In this document: one piece after another, positions 33,908-42,868 of the stretch
Numbering within the stretch: the stretch's first letter is position 1
Layout of the letters: each line of letters starts with the position of its first letter
Origin: Sulfurimonas sp.
Lineage (GTDB): Bacteria > Campylobacterota > Campylobacteria > Campylobacterales > Sulfurimonadaceae
Direction: 5' to 3'
Assembly (NCBI RefSeq): GCF_023229105.1
Contig: NZ_JALNZY010000003.1
Location: forward strand, 1-48,697
DNA length: 48,697 bases
Program-made: the position numbers and the translations under genes
The notes under the pieces: model-generated
Told to the model about the DNA's origin: nothing
The model's input: only the letters and a program-made list of their open reading frames with translations
The model's database searches: none

Positions 33908-35410
33908 ATGTTAATCTATAATCATAAAAAAGAATTTTTAGGGATTGATGAGAGCTATTTAAAGGCTCTTGGTCTCTCTAGCATGGCAGAGCTTCAGAAT
34001 GAAGCGGATGATTTTGCGGATCTTTTTGTAAAATCTCCAGGCTATATTCATAACTTTAAGCATGTGCACTGGATTGATTATATCACATGCAATGACGAAG
34101 GTGTTGATTTTAAAGTTATAATCAATGTAAAAGGCAAGAACTACACTACTGCGATAGAGATTAACACAATCTATCTGGTTGAAAATCCTTCAAAAAAAGC
34201 TTATAGAATAAATCTTCCCAATATAAAAGCTTTATCAAATGAACAAAACCAACAAATCTCTAAAAACAGTGCTCAAAAATCAGCTTTAAAAGAAAAATTA
34301 TTACAAAACAAGATGCCTCAAATCTCCTTTGACCCGTATGAGTTAGATTATGATGAAGCTGAATCTTCAGTACAGGATATAGATTTATCTCTTGATGCTC
34401 AAATAGATAAAGATGACAGCAATTTTATGCCTGAACTTCTATTTGAGCAAAGCAAAGAAATTATAGAGCAGACGCCACACAAAGAGCAAAGCCTGCCCGA
34501 GAGTGAAGATGAAAACCCTTTTGTAAACTATGTCTATAATCCGCAAACAGCTTCAGAGGAGCTTGGTTTGCCTATCGACTTAGTTGAGGAGTTTATTCAG
34601 GATTTTATTGCTCAGGCAAACAGTTTTAAGAGCGCTTTATATACATTTGTAAAAGAGAGTGATTTAAACAGCTTAAAAATACAGTCTCACAAACTAAAAG
34701 GTGTTGCGGCAAATCTAAGAATAGAAGATGCCCTAGATGCATTAAGTAAAGTAAATTCGTCAGATGATTATGATGAGATTAAGATAAATCTTGACAGACT
34801 CTATAGCATCATAAATAAACTTTCCAAAACAGACAATTCAACAATCAAAGAATCTAATTTATCAAAGGACGCAGAAGAAGAGTTTGAAGATGAGTTTACC
34901 TTATCAATAAAAGAAGAGACTCCTAGCGCAAATGTTGAGGAGTCTATAGTCCCTGATTTTATAGAGAGTCCTGAACTCGCAGATGATGAATATTTAAACA
35001 AAGACGCTATAACCTATGAAGATATTTCAATAGAAGATGAAATTATAGATGAGGACTTAAGGGCATTTGAGAAGAGCCACAATATTTCTGATGCTGCATT
35101 TACATACGATAAAAACAAAATAGCCCATGAGATAGGTCTAGACATAGAGAGTTTTAATGAGTTGTTTGAAGATTACCTAAATGAAGTGAAGGTTCTTTGC
35201 AACTCCATGATAAACTCTGCAAGCAATAAGGACTCGGCTGCATGTAAAAGTGCGGCAATAAAACTAAGCGGTATGAGCGAAAATATGAGAATTCATGATT
35301 TTGACGATGAGCTAAAGGCTATCATTAACTCCACCGAGGATACAGCTCTTAAAGCTCTTGTCCAAAAGATAATCTCTAAATTAAATCTTATTTCAAATTA
35401 TAAAGGATAA
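33908..35410 (+). CDS. PAS-like/Hpt-domain protein with one intact and one His-less Hpt domain
   Basis: This 500-residue protein has no membrane segment. Residues 1-100 resemble a PAS-like fold (YLKALGLSSMAELQNEADDF). A linker of about 100 residues rich in Asp, Glu and Ser follows. An Hpt domain (about 210-300) carries the phosphorylatable His261 in QSHKLKGVAANLRIEDAL. A second acidic linker follows, and then a second Hpt-like domain (about 400-500) with AAIKLSGMSENMRIHDF, where Ile451 stands at the position of the His. The two motifs align well (KLxGxxxNxRI). It probably passes phosphate through the first domain between the adjacent hybrid kinase and receivers, while the second may bind only. 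It lies directly before the kinase gene. Confidence 0.8.
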   Translation: MLIYNHKKEFLGIDESYLKALGLSSMAELQNEADDFADLFVKSPGYIHNFKHVHWIDYITCNDEGVDFKVIINVKGKNYTTAIEINTIYLVENPSKKAYRINLPNIKALSNEQNQQISKNSAQKSALKEKLLQNKMPQISFDPYELDYDEAESSVQDIDLSLDAQIDKDDSNFMPELLFEQSKEIIEQTPHKEQSLPESEDENPFVNYVYNPQTASEELGLPIDLVEEFIQDFIAQANSFKSALYTFVKESDLNSLKIQSHKLKGVAANLRIEDALDALSKVNSSDDYDEIKINLDRLYSIINKLSKTDNSTIKESNLSKDAEEEFEDEFTLSIKEETPSANVEESIVPDFIESPELADDEYLNKDAITYEDISIEDEIIDEDLRAFEKSHNISDAAFTYDKNKIAHEIGLDIESFNELFEDYLNEVKVLCNSMINSASNKDSAACKSAAIKLSGMSENMRIHDFDDELKAIINSTEDTALKALVQKIISKLNLISNYKG

Positions 35411-35413
35411 GTG

Positions 35414-38400
35414 ATGCAGCTTGGATTAAAAAATAGATTAAAACTTATAAGTCTTCTACCAATCATCGTACTACTTACAATGAGTAGCTATTTTGTTTAT
35501 AACTCATATACACAATACAAAGATGCACAGCAGCTGCAAAACAAGCTTGACGAAAACAAATTTCTAAATGAGGTAGTCGGCAACCTAGCACGAGAACGCG
35601 GTATGAGCGCCATGTATCTTGGAAACAAAAATGAAAATGTCCTAAAAACTCTTAATAAACAAAGAGAAATCGTTGATAAAAAAATAGAAAATTATCTTAA
35701 ATACTTAGATGAAAACAAACTTCTGCATAATCACAAAGGCAATAATGACAACCCTGCCTGCTTGACATGTGCGAACATGCAAAGCGCCTCTGCTTCTATT
35801 GAGAAAATCAGATCAACAAGAGCACTTGTAGACGAAAATAAGATTGAATTTAAGGAGATGTTTACAAATATATATAGCTCAATGCAAAAGGACTTTATCA
35901 ATCAACTGCAACAAATTACAGAAAATCAAACCGATAAAGAGATTAATGATTTTTACAATCTATACATGTCTATGGTTAATGCCAAAGAGGCATCAGGAGT
36001 TGAGAGAGGGTATATGTCCTATATCATCTCTAGTTCGGCTGAACTAACAAGTGAAGATTTCAATGTATGGATTTCTATTATAGGCAGAGCAGACGCAATA
36101 AACTATGAAGGGATACAAAACACAAACCTAGCAGATGAGCTAAATCAACTATTTAAAACAGAAGACACCCAAGAGCTACTTGAGGATATAAACACTCAAA
36201 GAAGAGCAATTATTGCGCTTGCAAGGAGCGGAAAATATGAGATCTCCTCTGAAGATTGGTTTACCATGTTATCTGAGAAAATCAATATAATTTCTCAAGC
36301 TGAAAACATACTTCTTAATGCAGTCAACAACAGAGCAAAAGAGATACAAAAAGAATCCCTGCAGATGCTCTCAATAATTTTTGGGGTTTGGATAATAGCT
36401 ATTATTCTTGCTGCTCTTGGATACATTCTTTCAACTGAAATTGCAAATAATATTAAGCACCTTGAGAGTGTCCTAAAAAAAGTTGCAGAGGATTATGACT
36501 CACAAGATAGAAAAATTGACCTACAAACAGTTCAAGGTACAGACTTAGCTTATGAGCTCCTTGAAGAGATTATTGAGCAGACAAAAAAAGATAAAATTTC
36601 TGCCCAAGAAGCAAATGAAGCAAAATCCATGTTCCTAGCAAACATGTCGCATGAGATTCGTACTCCGCTTAACGGTATTGTCGGATTTACCGAACTTCTT
36701 AAAGACTCTGGTTTGCAAGAGGAGCAGAGCGAGTTTGTCGATATTATTGAAAAAAGTTCTGAAAACCTTCTTGAGATTATCAACAATATTCTTGACCTCT
36801 CTAAAATTGAAAGTAATAAACTTGAAATTGAGAACATCGCCTTTAATCCAATGATGGAGTTTGAAAGCGCAGTTGAAGTATATGCTGTTCGTGCGAGTGA
36901 AAAACATATCAATCTTGGCTGCTTTATTGACCCTAACCTAGACTTTCCACTCAAAGGAGATCCTACAAAACTTAAAGAAGTTATCATAAATCTTCTCTCA
37001 AACGCAGTTAAATTTACCAATAACGCAGGTTCTATCAATGTAAATATAAGAAAAATAGAGTCTAACGAAGCTGCAAAAACACGTATCAAATTTGAGATTC
37101 AAGATAGCGGTATCGGCGTAACAGAAGAACACAAATCAAGAATTTTTGAAGCATTTTCACAAGCTGACACATCAATTACCCGTAAATATGGCGGTACTGG
37201 TCTAGGGCTTACAATTTCTAGCAGCTTCATAGAATTAATGGGCGGAAAACTAGAACTATCTAGCAAAGTCGGAGAGGGTAGTACCTTCTTCTTTACTCTT
37301 GATTTTGAAGAAGTTGAGGCACACACACAGAGCACTAAAGATAGTTTTAACAACCTAAAGGCGCTTATTCTAAGTGATTCAGTGAAAGTCAAGAAGCAGG
37401 ATAAGTATTTAAGAGAGTATCTTGATTACTTTGGTGTCGGATATACGACATTTAAAGATATTAGTAAAATAGCTCTTCTTCAAAAAGATATAACCTATAA
37501 CTTGCTTTTTGTTGATTATGATTATGTAGATAAAGAGACTCTTAGCGAACTTTCAAAATTACCTCAGCAACTTATTGTTTTAACAAAATCAAACTTAATG
37601 AAAAAAGTAGATGCTCTAGGTATTGATATATTTAAAATTTTATATGAGCCTCTGCATGCCTCAAAAATAAGACAAACACTTCAAAACTATGTTAAGTCAG
37701 ATGTATCAATACAAGTTGTTAAAAACCTCCCTCACAAAAAATTTGACCTTAATACATCAAGATTTGTTGCAAACATTTTAGTTGCAGAAGATAATACAAT
37801 AAACCAAAAACTCATCCAAAGAACACTTGAAGATTTAGGACTGAGTGTTACTATTGCAAATAACGGCCTTGAAGCTTTTCAAAAACGAAAAGATGAAAAT
37901 TTTGATATGATTTTCATGGATATTCAGATGCCTTTTTTAGATGGTGTTGAAGCAACAGCCGAGATTTTAGAGTGGGAAAACGACTACAACCAGCCTCATG
38001 TTCCCATTGTTGCTCTTACAGCCAATGCGCTTAAGGGCGATAGAGAGAAATTTTTAGCCGCAGGACTTGATGAATATACGACCAAGCCTTTGGTGCGTTC
38101 GGAAATCATCTCTGTTTTAAATCACTTTTTAGCAAACCATATAGTTGAAGTTAATGATTTGACAAAAAACAGTGCAGAGGAAGAAGAACGCAAAGAAAAT
38201 AGCATCAATGCTTCGCAGCAAGTTATTATAGAAAAACAAGCAGTAGAGCTTCCAGCTAAAGCAGAGTATAGAGCAGATATACTTCTAGCAAAAAAAAGCG
38301 ACTTTGAAACAAGACTCTACACAAAAATCATAGAAACAATGGGACTTACTTGCGAAGTTGTCACTTCACTTATAGATTTTAAAGAACTGATAGAGAATCA

Positions 38401-38629
38401 CTCTTATAAAATCGTGCTTTTTGACAAGGAGTATAGTAACTTAAATATAGCAGATATCTCCTCAAGCATCAGAGATTTAAGCAGTTCAAACGGTCTTGAT
38501 TCTCATATAGTTCTTATTGATGACTCCGTGAACAAAGATGCCACGAAGCAGCAAGAATATGTAGATGAAATCATCAATAATGTAGTAAACAGAGCGTCTC
38601 TTCAATCTCTGTTTAATAAATATGTTTAA
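35414..38629 (+). CDS. Hybrid sensor histidine kinase with NIT-type sensor and three receiver-like domains
   Basis: This 1071-residue protein has one N-terminal membrane helix (about 8-29), a periplasmic sensor with FLNEVVGNLARERGMSAMYL (as in NIT nitrate/nitrite-sensing domains) and Cys116/Cys119 in PACLTCANM, and a second helix near 318-340. Cytoplasmic parts are HisKA (phospho-His413 in NMSHEIRTPLNG), HATPase (NLLSNAVKF near 526, then DSGIGV and GGTGLGLTIS), a degenerate receiver (about 640-750), an intact receiver (Asp836 in FMDIQMPFLDG, then TANALKGD and TKPL), and a C-terminal receiver-like region (about 945-1071) lacking the acidic pair. The ATG at 35414 is preferred to the adjacent GTG, with AAAGGA upstream. 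It is flanked by Hpt and CheY-like genes. Confidence 0.88.
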   Translation: MQLGLKNRLKLISLLPIIVLLTMSSYFVYNSYTQYKDAQQLQNKLDENKFLNEVVGNLARERGMSAMYLGNKNENVLKTLNKQREIVDKKIENYLKYLDENKLLHNHKGNNDNPACLTCANMQSASASIEKIRSTRALVDENKIEFKEMFTNIYSSMQKDFINQLQQITENQTDKEINDFYNLYMSMVNAKEASGVERGYMSYIISSSAELTSEDFNVWISIIGRADAINYEGIQNTNLADELNQLFKTEDTQELLEDINTQRRAIIALARSGKYEISSEDWFTMLSEKINIISQAENILLNAVNNRAKEIQKESLQMLSIIFGVWIIAIILAALGYILSTEIANNIKHLESVLKKVAEDYDSQDRKIDLQTVQGTDLAYELLEEIIEQTKKDKISAQEANEAKSMFLANMSHEIRTPLNGIVGFTELLKDSGLQEEQSEFVDIIEKSSENLLEIINNILDLSKIESNKLEIENIAFNPMMEFESAVEVYAVRASEKHINLGCFIDPNLDFPLKGDPTKLKEVIINLLSNAVKFTNNAGSINVNIRKIESNEAAKTRIKFEIQDSGIGVTEEHKSRIFEAFSQADTSITRKYGGTGLGLTISSSFIELMGGKLELSSKVGEGSTFFFTLDFEEVEAHTQSTKDSFNNLKALILSDSVKVKKQDKYLREYLDYFGVGYTTFKDISKIALLQKDITYNLLFVDYDYVDKETLSELSKLPQQLIVLTKSNLMKKVDALGIDIFKILYEPLHASKIRQTLQNYVKSDVSIQVVKNLPHKKFDLNTSRFVANILVAEDNTINQKLIQRTLEDLGLSVTIANNGLEAFQKRKDENFDMIFMDIQMPFLDGVEATAEILEWENDYNQPHVPIVALTANALKGDREKFLAAGLDEYTTKPLVRSEIISVLNHFLANHIVEVNDLTKNSAEEEERKENSINASQQVIIEKQAVELPAKAEYRADILLAKKSDFETRLYTKIIETMGLTCEVVTSLIDFKELIENHSYKIVLFDKEYSNLNIADISSSIRDLSSSNGLDSHIVLIDDSVNKDATKQQEYVDEIINNVVNRASLQSLFNKYV

Positions 38630-38643
38630 AAAGGTAATATAAA

Positions 38644-39018
38644 ATGTCAAAAGAATTAATAGTGCTCGCAGTAGATGATGATATGATAAATCTCAAGCTT
38701 CTTAAATCAATGCTTACGAAAAACCCAAATGTAAAAGAAATCCTTGAAGCAAAAAATGGAGTAGAAGCTATCGATATCATAAGAGACAGAGGTGATATTA
38801 ATCTCATTCTTTTAGATATCATTATGCCTATTATGAATGGCTTGGAGATGCTTAAAGTTGTACGCTGCGATGAAAACATAAAACAGGTTCCAATTATCGT
38901 ACTTACGACGGATGAAACTAAAAAAACAGAAGCTTTAGAGCTTGGAGCCAACGGCTTTTTAATGAAACCGATAAGAAATAGCGAACTAACTCAAAAGATA
39001 GAAGCACTCTCTTTATAG
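38644..39018 (+). CDS. Single-domain response regulator (CheY-like)
   Basis: This 124-residue receiver domain has no output domain. Key residues are the acidic Asp11-Asp12-Asp13 in VLAVDDDMI, the phosphoacceptor Asp58 in LILLDIIMP, Thr88/Thr89 in IVLTTDE and Lys108 in FLMKPI. It is complete and probably active. It lies 14 bases after the hybrid kinase gene, with AAGG before its ATG, so it is likely the last gene of the phosphorelay operon. It may act by protein binding, for example on the flagellar motor, another kinase or the Hpt protein; no output is visible here. It is convergent with lon. Confidence 0.93.
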   Translation: MSKELIVLAVDDDMINLKLLKSMLTKNPNVKEILEAKNGVEAIDIIRDRGDINLILLDIIMPIMNGLEMLKVVRCDENIKQVPIIVLTTDETKKTEALELGANGFLMKPIRNSELTQKIEALSL

Positions 39019-39031
39019 CAAGAGAGAGGTT

Positions 39032-41443
39032 TTACACTAAAACGTATTTTAAAACCTCTTCAATTCTGCTTACCCCGATTATCTCTAAAGCGTCCCTAAC
39101 CTCTTTTGGAATATCCTCTAAATCTCTCTCATAATTTTTTAAAGGAATAAGAACTTTACTCATGTCCGCCTTGTGTGCTGCAATAAGTTTTTCTCTAAGT
39201 CCGCCTATAGGAAGTACATCTCCACTTAGTGAAACTTCACCAGTCATTGCAATTTCAGAGCGTACTTTTCTAGAGCTCAAAATTGAAGCGATAACACTTA
39301 CCATAGCTATCCCGGCACTCGGTCCATCTTTTGGTGTTGCCCCATCAGGCACATGTATATGAAGGTCATAACGTTTGTAAACTTCACTAGGGTCTATCTC
39401 TGTCTTCTCTTCTTTTTCTTTGATACTTAGCGGGATATTTTGCGCATCTATCTTTAGTTTTTTTGTATCTATTAATGTTTTTACCACGCTGTATGCAATA
39501 AGTGCCGACTCCTTCATTACATCGCCGAGGCTACCCGTTAGCTGCATAGTTCCCTTGCCCTTTATACGTATACTCTCTAACTTTAGGACATCACCGCCCA
39601 CTGCCGTCCATGCAAGACCGTTAACAACTCCTACCACGGGAACCCTTGTTGTTTTTTCAATCTCAAATACAGTTTTATCAAAATACTCTTTAAGATTTTT
39701 CAGAGTCAAAGAAACTTTACTAATTTCAGGATGTTCGAGTATCTCACGAGCAACTTTTCTTGACATATTTGCAAGACGATGACGAAGATTACGCACACCT
39801 GCTTCACGCGTATAGCTGTGAATAAGTTCTTTAAGCGCAGGCTTTGAGATGCTAAGCTCTGATTTTCGTAGTCCATGTTTTTTAAGCTCTTGCGGAATAA
39901 GGTATCTTGATGCTATCTCATACTTCTCCTGTGGAGTGTATGAGCTTATTCCTATAAACTCCATTCTATCACGAAGCGGTGCGGGAATTCGGCCCACCTC
40001 ATTAGCGGTTGCTATAAAGATTACTTTACTTAAATCAATATTGAAGTTAAGGTAGTAGTCTCTAAACTCCTTATTTTGTTCAGGGTCAAGTATCTCTAAA
40101 AGAGCCGCTGTAGGATCACCTCTGCCTGTTTTTGCTACTTTATCAATCTCATCAAGCACAACTACGGGATTCATTTTTTTAGCATCTATGATGCCCTGAA
40201 CAATGCGCCCCGGCATTGCGCCGACATAAGTTCTTCTATGCCCTCTTAACTCATTAACATCTTCTAGTCCGCCAAGAGCGATTCTTATCAGAGGACGTTT
40301 AAGCGCTTCTGCTATAGAGTTTGCCAACGAGGTTTTACCAACGCCCGGAGGTCCCCAAAAACAGATAATCGCACCAGAATTTCCCTTGATGCCTCGTAGC
40401 TCCATCAACTCTTTTACGGCAAAAAACTCTGTTATTCTCTGTTTTGCTTTTTCTAAAGAGAAGTGATCTTTATCAAGCTGATTTTGCACTTCACTGATTT
40501 TGAGCTTCTTTTTGCTCTCCTCTCCAAAGGGAATATCCAAAGCCCACTCCAAATAGGTCTGCGTCATGGAGGCGTCAGAAGAGTCTGGGTGCATTCGGGA
40601 AAATCGCTCTATCTGCTTATGTATCTCCTTGTACGCCTCCTCATCCATCTTCTCCTTTTTAGCTTCAAGCTTTTTACGGTACTCCTCTATCTCTTCATCT
40701 CGCGAGGTATCGCTTCCAAGCTCCTTTTGAATCTGCTTTAACTGCTCTTTTAAAAAATACTCTTTATTTACCTTTTCAATATGCGTGTGTACTTTTGAGC
40801 GAATCTCTTTTTGAAGCTTGTTTGCTTCTATCTCATCAATTAGGTACTCAATTAAATCCAAAAACCTCTTCTCGGTATTTGCTTCCACAAAAAGATGGTA
40901 AGCCTGCTCTTTTTTGAGCTTTACGGTGCTACAAATAAGATCAATGATGCGATTATGGTCATGGTTTTCTTCTATGGTTCTAAGCAAATCCGGAGGAAAA
41001 TAGTTACTAACACTTGCAAGCGTTCTTACTTTTTCTCGAAGCACTTCAAGGATTGCATCTATCTTTAGAGAGTTTACATTTGTTGCGTTTATAACCTCTA
41101 CATGAGCTATAAGCGGATTGTCTGAAACTTTATAAGCAACTTTAGCACGTGCCAAACCCTGAAAAAGAACTTTTACCCTTCCATCGGGGAGAGTAACCTT
41201 TCTCATGATAGAGCCTACAACACCTGCATTATAAAGAGAGTCAAAATCTCTCTCCCCCTCATGTGAGGGCTTTGTAGAGCAGACAATAACTAAAGAACTC
41301 TCTTCAATCGCCTTTGTTGCCGCTTTTATATTGTTCTCATCACTTAAAAAAAGTGGAGAGATCATAAATGGATACAAGAAGAGTTCATCCTCTGCTATTA
41401 TGGGAATATTTGCGGGAAACTCACTGTAATCACTTAGTTTCAT
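39032..41443 (-). CDS. lon: ATP-dependent protease La (Lon)
   Basis: This 803-residue LonA-type protease degrades misfolded and regulatory proteins in the cytosol. It has an N-terminal LON substrate-binding domain (FPANIPIIAEDELFLYPFMI), a coiled linker, the AAA+ domain with Walker A GPPGVGKTSLANS and Walker B VVLDEIDKVA, and the C-terminal peptidase with Ser709 in PKDGPSAGIAM and Lys752 in GGLREKL forming the catalytic dyad. The second ATG (41443) lies six bases after AAGGAG and is preferred to that at 41449. It overlaps bamD by fourteen bases on the same strand. The length is normal. Confidence 0.96.
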   Translation of the reverse strand: MKLSDYSEFPANIPIIAEDELFLYPFMISPLFLSDENNIKAATKAIEESSLVIVCSTKPSHEGERDFDSLYNAGVVGSIMRKVTLPDGRVKVLFQGLARAKVAYKVSDNPLIAHVEVINATNVNSLKIDAILEVLREKVRTLASVSNYFPPDLLRTIEENHDHNRIIDLICSTVKLKKEQAYHLFVEANTEKRFLDLIEYLIDEIEANKLQKEIRSKVHTHIEKVNKEYFLKEQLKQIQKELGSDTSRDEEIEEYRKKLEAKKEKMDEEAYKEIHKQIERFSRMHPDSSDASMTQTYLEWALDIPFGEESKKKLKISEVQNQLDKDHFSLEKAKQRITEFFAVKELMELRGIKGNSGAIICFWGPPGVGKTSLANSIAEALKRPLIRIALGGLEDVNELRGHRRTYVGAMPGRIVQGIIDAKKMNPVVVLDEIDKVAKTGRGDPTAALLEILDPEQNKEFRDYYLNFNIDLSKVIFIATANEVGRIPAPLRDRMEFIGISSYTPQEKYEIASRYLIPQELKKHGLRKSELSISKPALKELIHSYTREAGVRNLRHRLANMSRKVAREILEHPEISKVSLTLKNLKEYFDKTVFEIEKTTRVPVVGVVNGLAWTAVGGDVLKLESIRIKGKGTMQLTGSLGDVMKESALIAYSVVKTLIDTKKLKIDAQNIPLSIKEKEEKTEIDPSEVYKRYDLHIHVPDGATPKDGPSAGIAMVSVIASILSSRKVRSEIAMTGEVSLSGDVLPIGGLREKLIAAHKADMSKVLIPLKNYERDLEDIPKEVRDALEIIGVSRIEEVLKYVLV

Positions 41444-42185
41444 TATCATCTCCTTGCGCGTCTTGCTCAGCTATAGAACTTCTAGAAACAACACTTTTCA
41501 TATCAGGTATCATAAAATCATACCAACTCGACGTTCCGTCTCCCTCAAACCAAGCACGGTACCACGGAGCAACCGCTCTATCTACATCTTTAGAAACAAT
41601 CCATGGCTGTGGGTTTATATCCTTATAATACTTCGCACTTTTTGGCTTATCTAGCCTCTCATAAAGGTCTGAAATCTCCTCGTTAAGCACATATTGAGCG
41701 AGATACAGGCGTATAAGCATTGTGTTTATAATCTCGAAATACATAGATTCTGGGTAGGTCAGTTTAAACTTCTCCCCCTCTGCGATTGCCTCGTCTATGA
41801 GAGCTTGATCGCGTCTTGGATTTGGAAGTGCCTTATATTTTGCTTTTATCTTTAAAAATTCTGCTTCTTGTTTCTCGTTTGGAGTTGCATATCTTTTTAT
41901 ATACTCATCTAAAAAATACTCACTCAAAAGATACTCCTCATGGTACATGTGAGCAATTGCTAGTATCATTGTAGCTTCAGGAAGTAGCGGGGAGCCTATA
42001 TGCTCCCCTTGAAGCGAGCTATAGTAGCTGTCTGCTTTTTCTAAATCTCCCTTTGACACACTTTGTGTTATCTTAGAGTACCAATATATAGCGGGCTTGT
42101 TATACTCTTCTATCTCTTTTGAACAGCCGCTAAAGAAAAATACTAAGGGCAGTATGGCAACTATGATGTAAGTTTTAAATTTCAT
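41430..42185 (-). CDS. bamD: Outer membrane assembly lipoprotein BamD
   Basis: This 251-residue lipoprotein fits BamD (YfiO), part of the BAM complex that inserts outer-membrane proteins. The signal peptide KFKTYIIVAILPLVFFFSGC ends in a lipobox at Cys20. TPR-like helical repeats follow, with NKPAIYWYSKITQSVSKGDLEKA and the later LLSEYFLDEYIKRYATP and EGEKFKLTYPESMYFE stretches. The ATG at 42185 has AGGAA upstream; the longer frame starting at 42245 is rejected. It is followed by lon with a fourteen-base overlap, an arrangement that suggests joint transcription. BamD of this group is as long as that of E. coli. The homology is by pattern. Confidence 0.9.
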   Translation of the reverse strand: MKFKTYIIVAILPLVFFFSGCSKEIEEYNKPAIYWYSKITQSVSKGDLEKADSYYSSLQGEHIGSPLLPEATMILAIAHMYHEEYLLSEYFLDEYIKRYATPNEKQEAEFLKIKAKYKALPNPRRDQALIDEAIAEGEKFKLTYPESMYFEIINTMLIRLYLAQYVLNEEISDLYERLDKPKSAKYYKDINPQPWIVSKDVDRAVAPWYRAWFEGDGTSSWYDFMIPDMKSVVSRSSIAEQDAQGDDNETK

Positions 42186-42306
42186 TAAATTTATTCCTGT
42201 TTGTAAATAGGGTGCTATTTTATCTAAAACATATATAACACTCATTAAACTAGGTATATTTTATGCTTAAAGTGTTACAATAAAAAAATGTACAAGAGGG
42301 GTTTTA

Positions 42307-42687
42307 ATGAAGTTTGATGTTTGCGTGCCTATTTTAGGCTTTGAAGATGTAAAACAAGTAGTTTTAGAAAAAATTGACGATATTTTTATGAGAATGAAAT
42401 CTGTAGATAAGGAGCACATCTCCTTTACTTTAATAGATCCTTTTGCTCTAAGAGAGTATGATTTTGAAGTTCCGGCTAACACCAAAAAACTGCTAGAAAT
42501 AGACAAAAATTCAAATCTCATCATCTTAAACATTATGTTGATTCAAACACCTATAGAAAATTCGGTAATAAATTTTATCGGTCCTATGATTTTCAATACC
42601 GACAACAACAGAGCCGCTCAGGTAATTGTAAGCGACTCCACTGAGTATGGAGTAGCTGAGAAGATTTCTGATTTTTTGAAAAAGTAG
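42307..42687 (+). CDS. fliW: Flagellar assembly factor FliW
   Basis: This 126-residue protein matches FliW, which binds flagellin and the translational regulator CsrA, so coupling flagellin synthesis to assembly. It starts KFDVCVPILGFEDVKQVVL and has FTLIDPFALREYDFEVP and LIILNIMLIQTPIENSVINF, the FliW core. Its residue pattern (IDP, VP, LNI) and length are standard. It is divergent from bamD and has GAGGGG upstream of its ATG. No csrA or flaA is in the window. A possible -10, TACAAT, lies about 35 bases before the start (near 42275). The assignment is strong. Confidence 0.9.
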   Translation: MKFDVCVPILGFEDVKQVVLEKIDDIFMRMKSVDKEHISFTLIDPFALREYDFEVPANTKKLLEIDKNSNLIILNIMLIQTPIENSVINFIGPMIFNTDNNRAAQVIVSDSTEYGVAEKISDFLKK

Positions 42688-42710
42688 GTTATTTAATTTT
42701 GTAAATTTGT

Positions 42711-42760
42711 CGTGCTAAACTCTGTTGAATACAACAAGAGTTGGCAACCTGCTCCTGAAA
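42711..42760 (+). other. Possible structured leader before the giant surface protein gene
   Basis: The 180 bases between fliW and the next gene contain a ten-bp imperfect inverted repeat, AACTCTGTTG/CAACAAGAGTT (42718-42742, one bulged base), followed by GGCAACCTGCTCCTG. It could be part of a leader RNA or a transcript-end hairpin of fliW; no U run follows. I do not recognise a riboswitch class. The rest, 42761-42868, is AT-rich promoter-like sequence. Confidence 0.3.
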
Positions 42761-42868
42761 ATAATTATTTTTAATATAAAAAATTATTTTTTTACCTTTG
42801 TTTAAGCATCCACATATCATATATTTGCTAATATTGTTTTATTCGCTATAAAAAAATGGGGAAATATC

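Noticed and set aside
36550..37089. 179-codon minus-strand open frame
   Set aside because: It is antisense to the HisKA/HATPase region of the kinase and rich in Ser and Leu as such shadows are; no ribosome binding site.
39023..39060. Inverted repeat AGAGGTTTT/AAAACCTCT between the response regulator and lon
   Set aside because: It overlaps the lon 3' end, has a 17-base loop and no U run on either strand, so I did not call it a terminator.
42741..42756. Possible sigma-54 promoter in TTGGCAACCTGCTCCTG
   Set aside because: The GG and GC pairs are 8 bases apart instead of the required 12.
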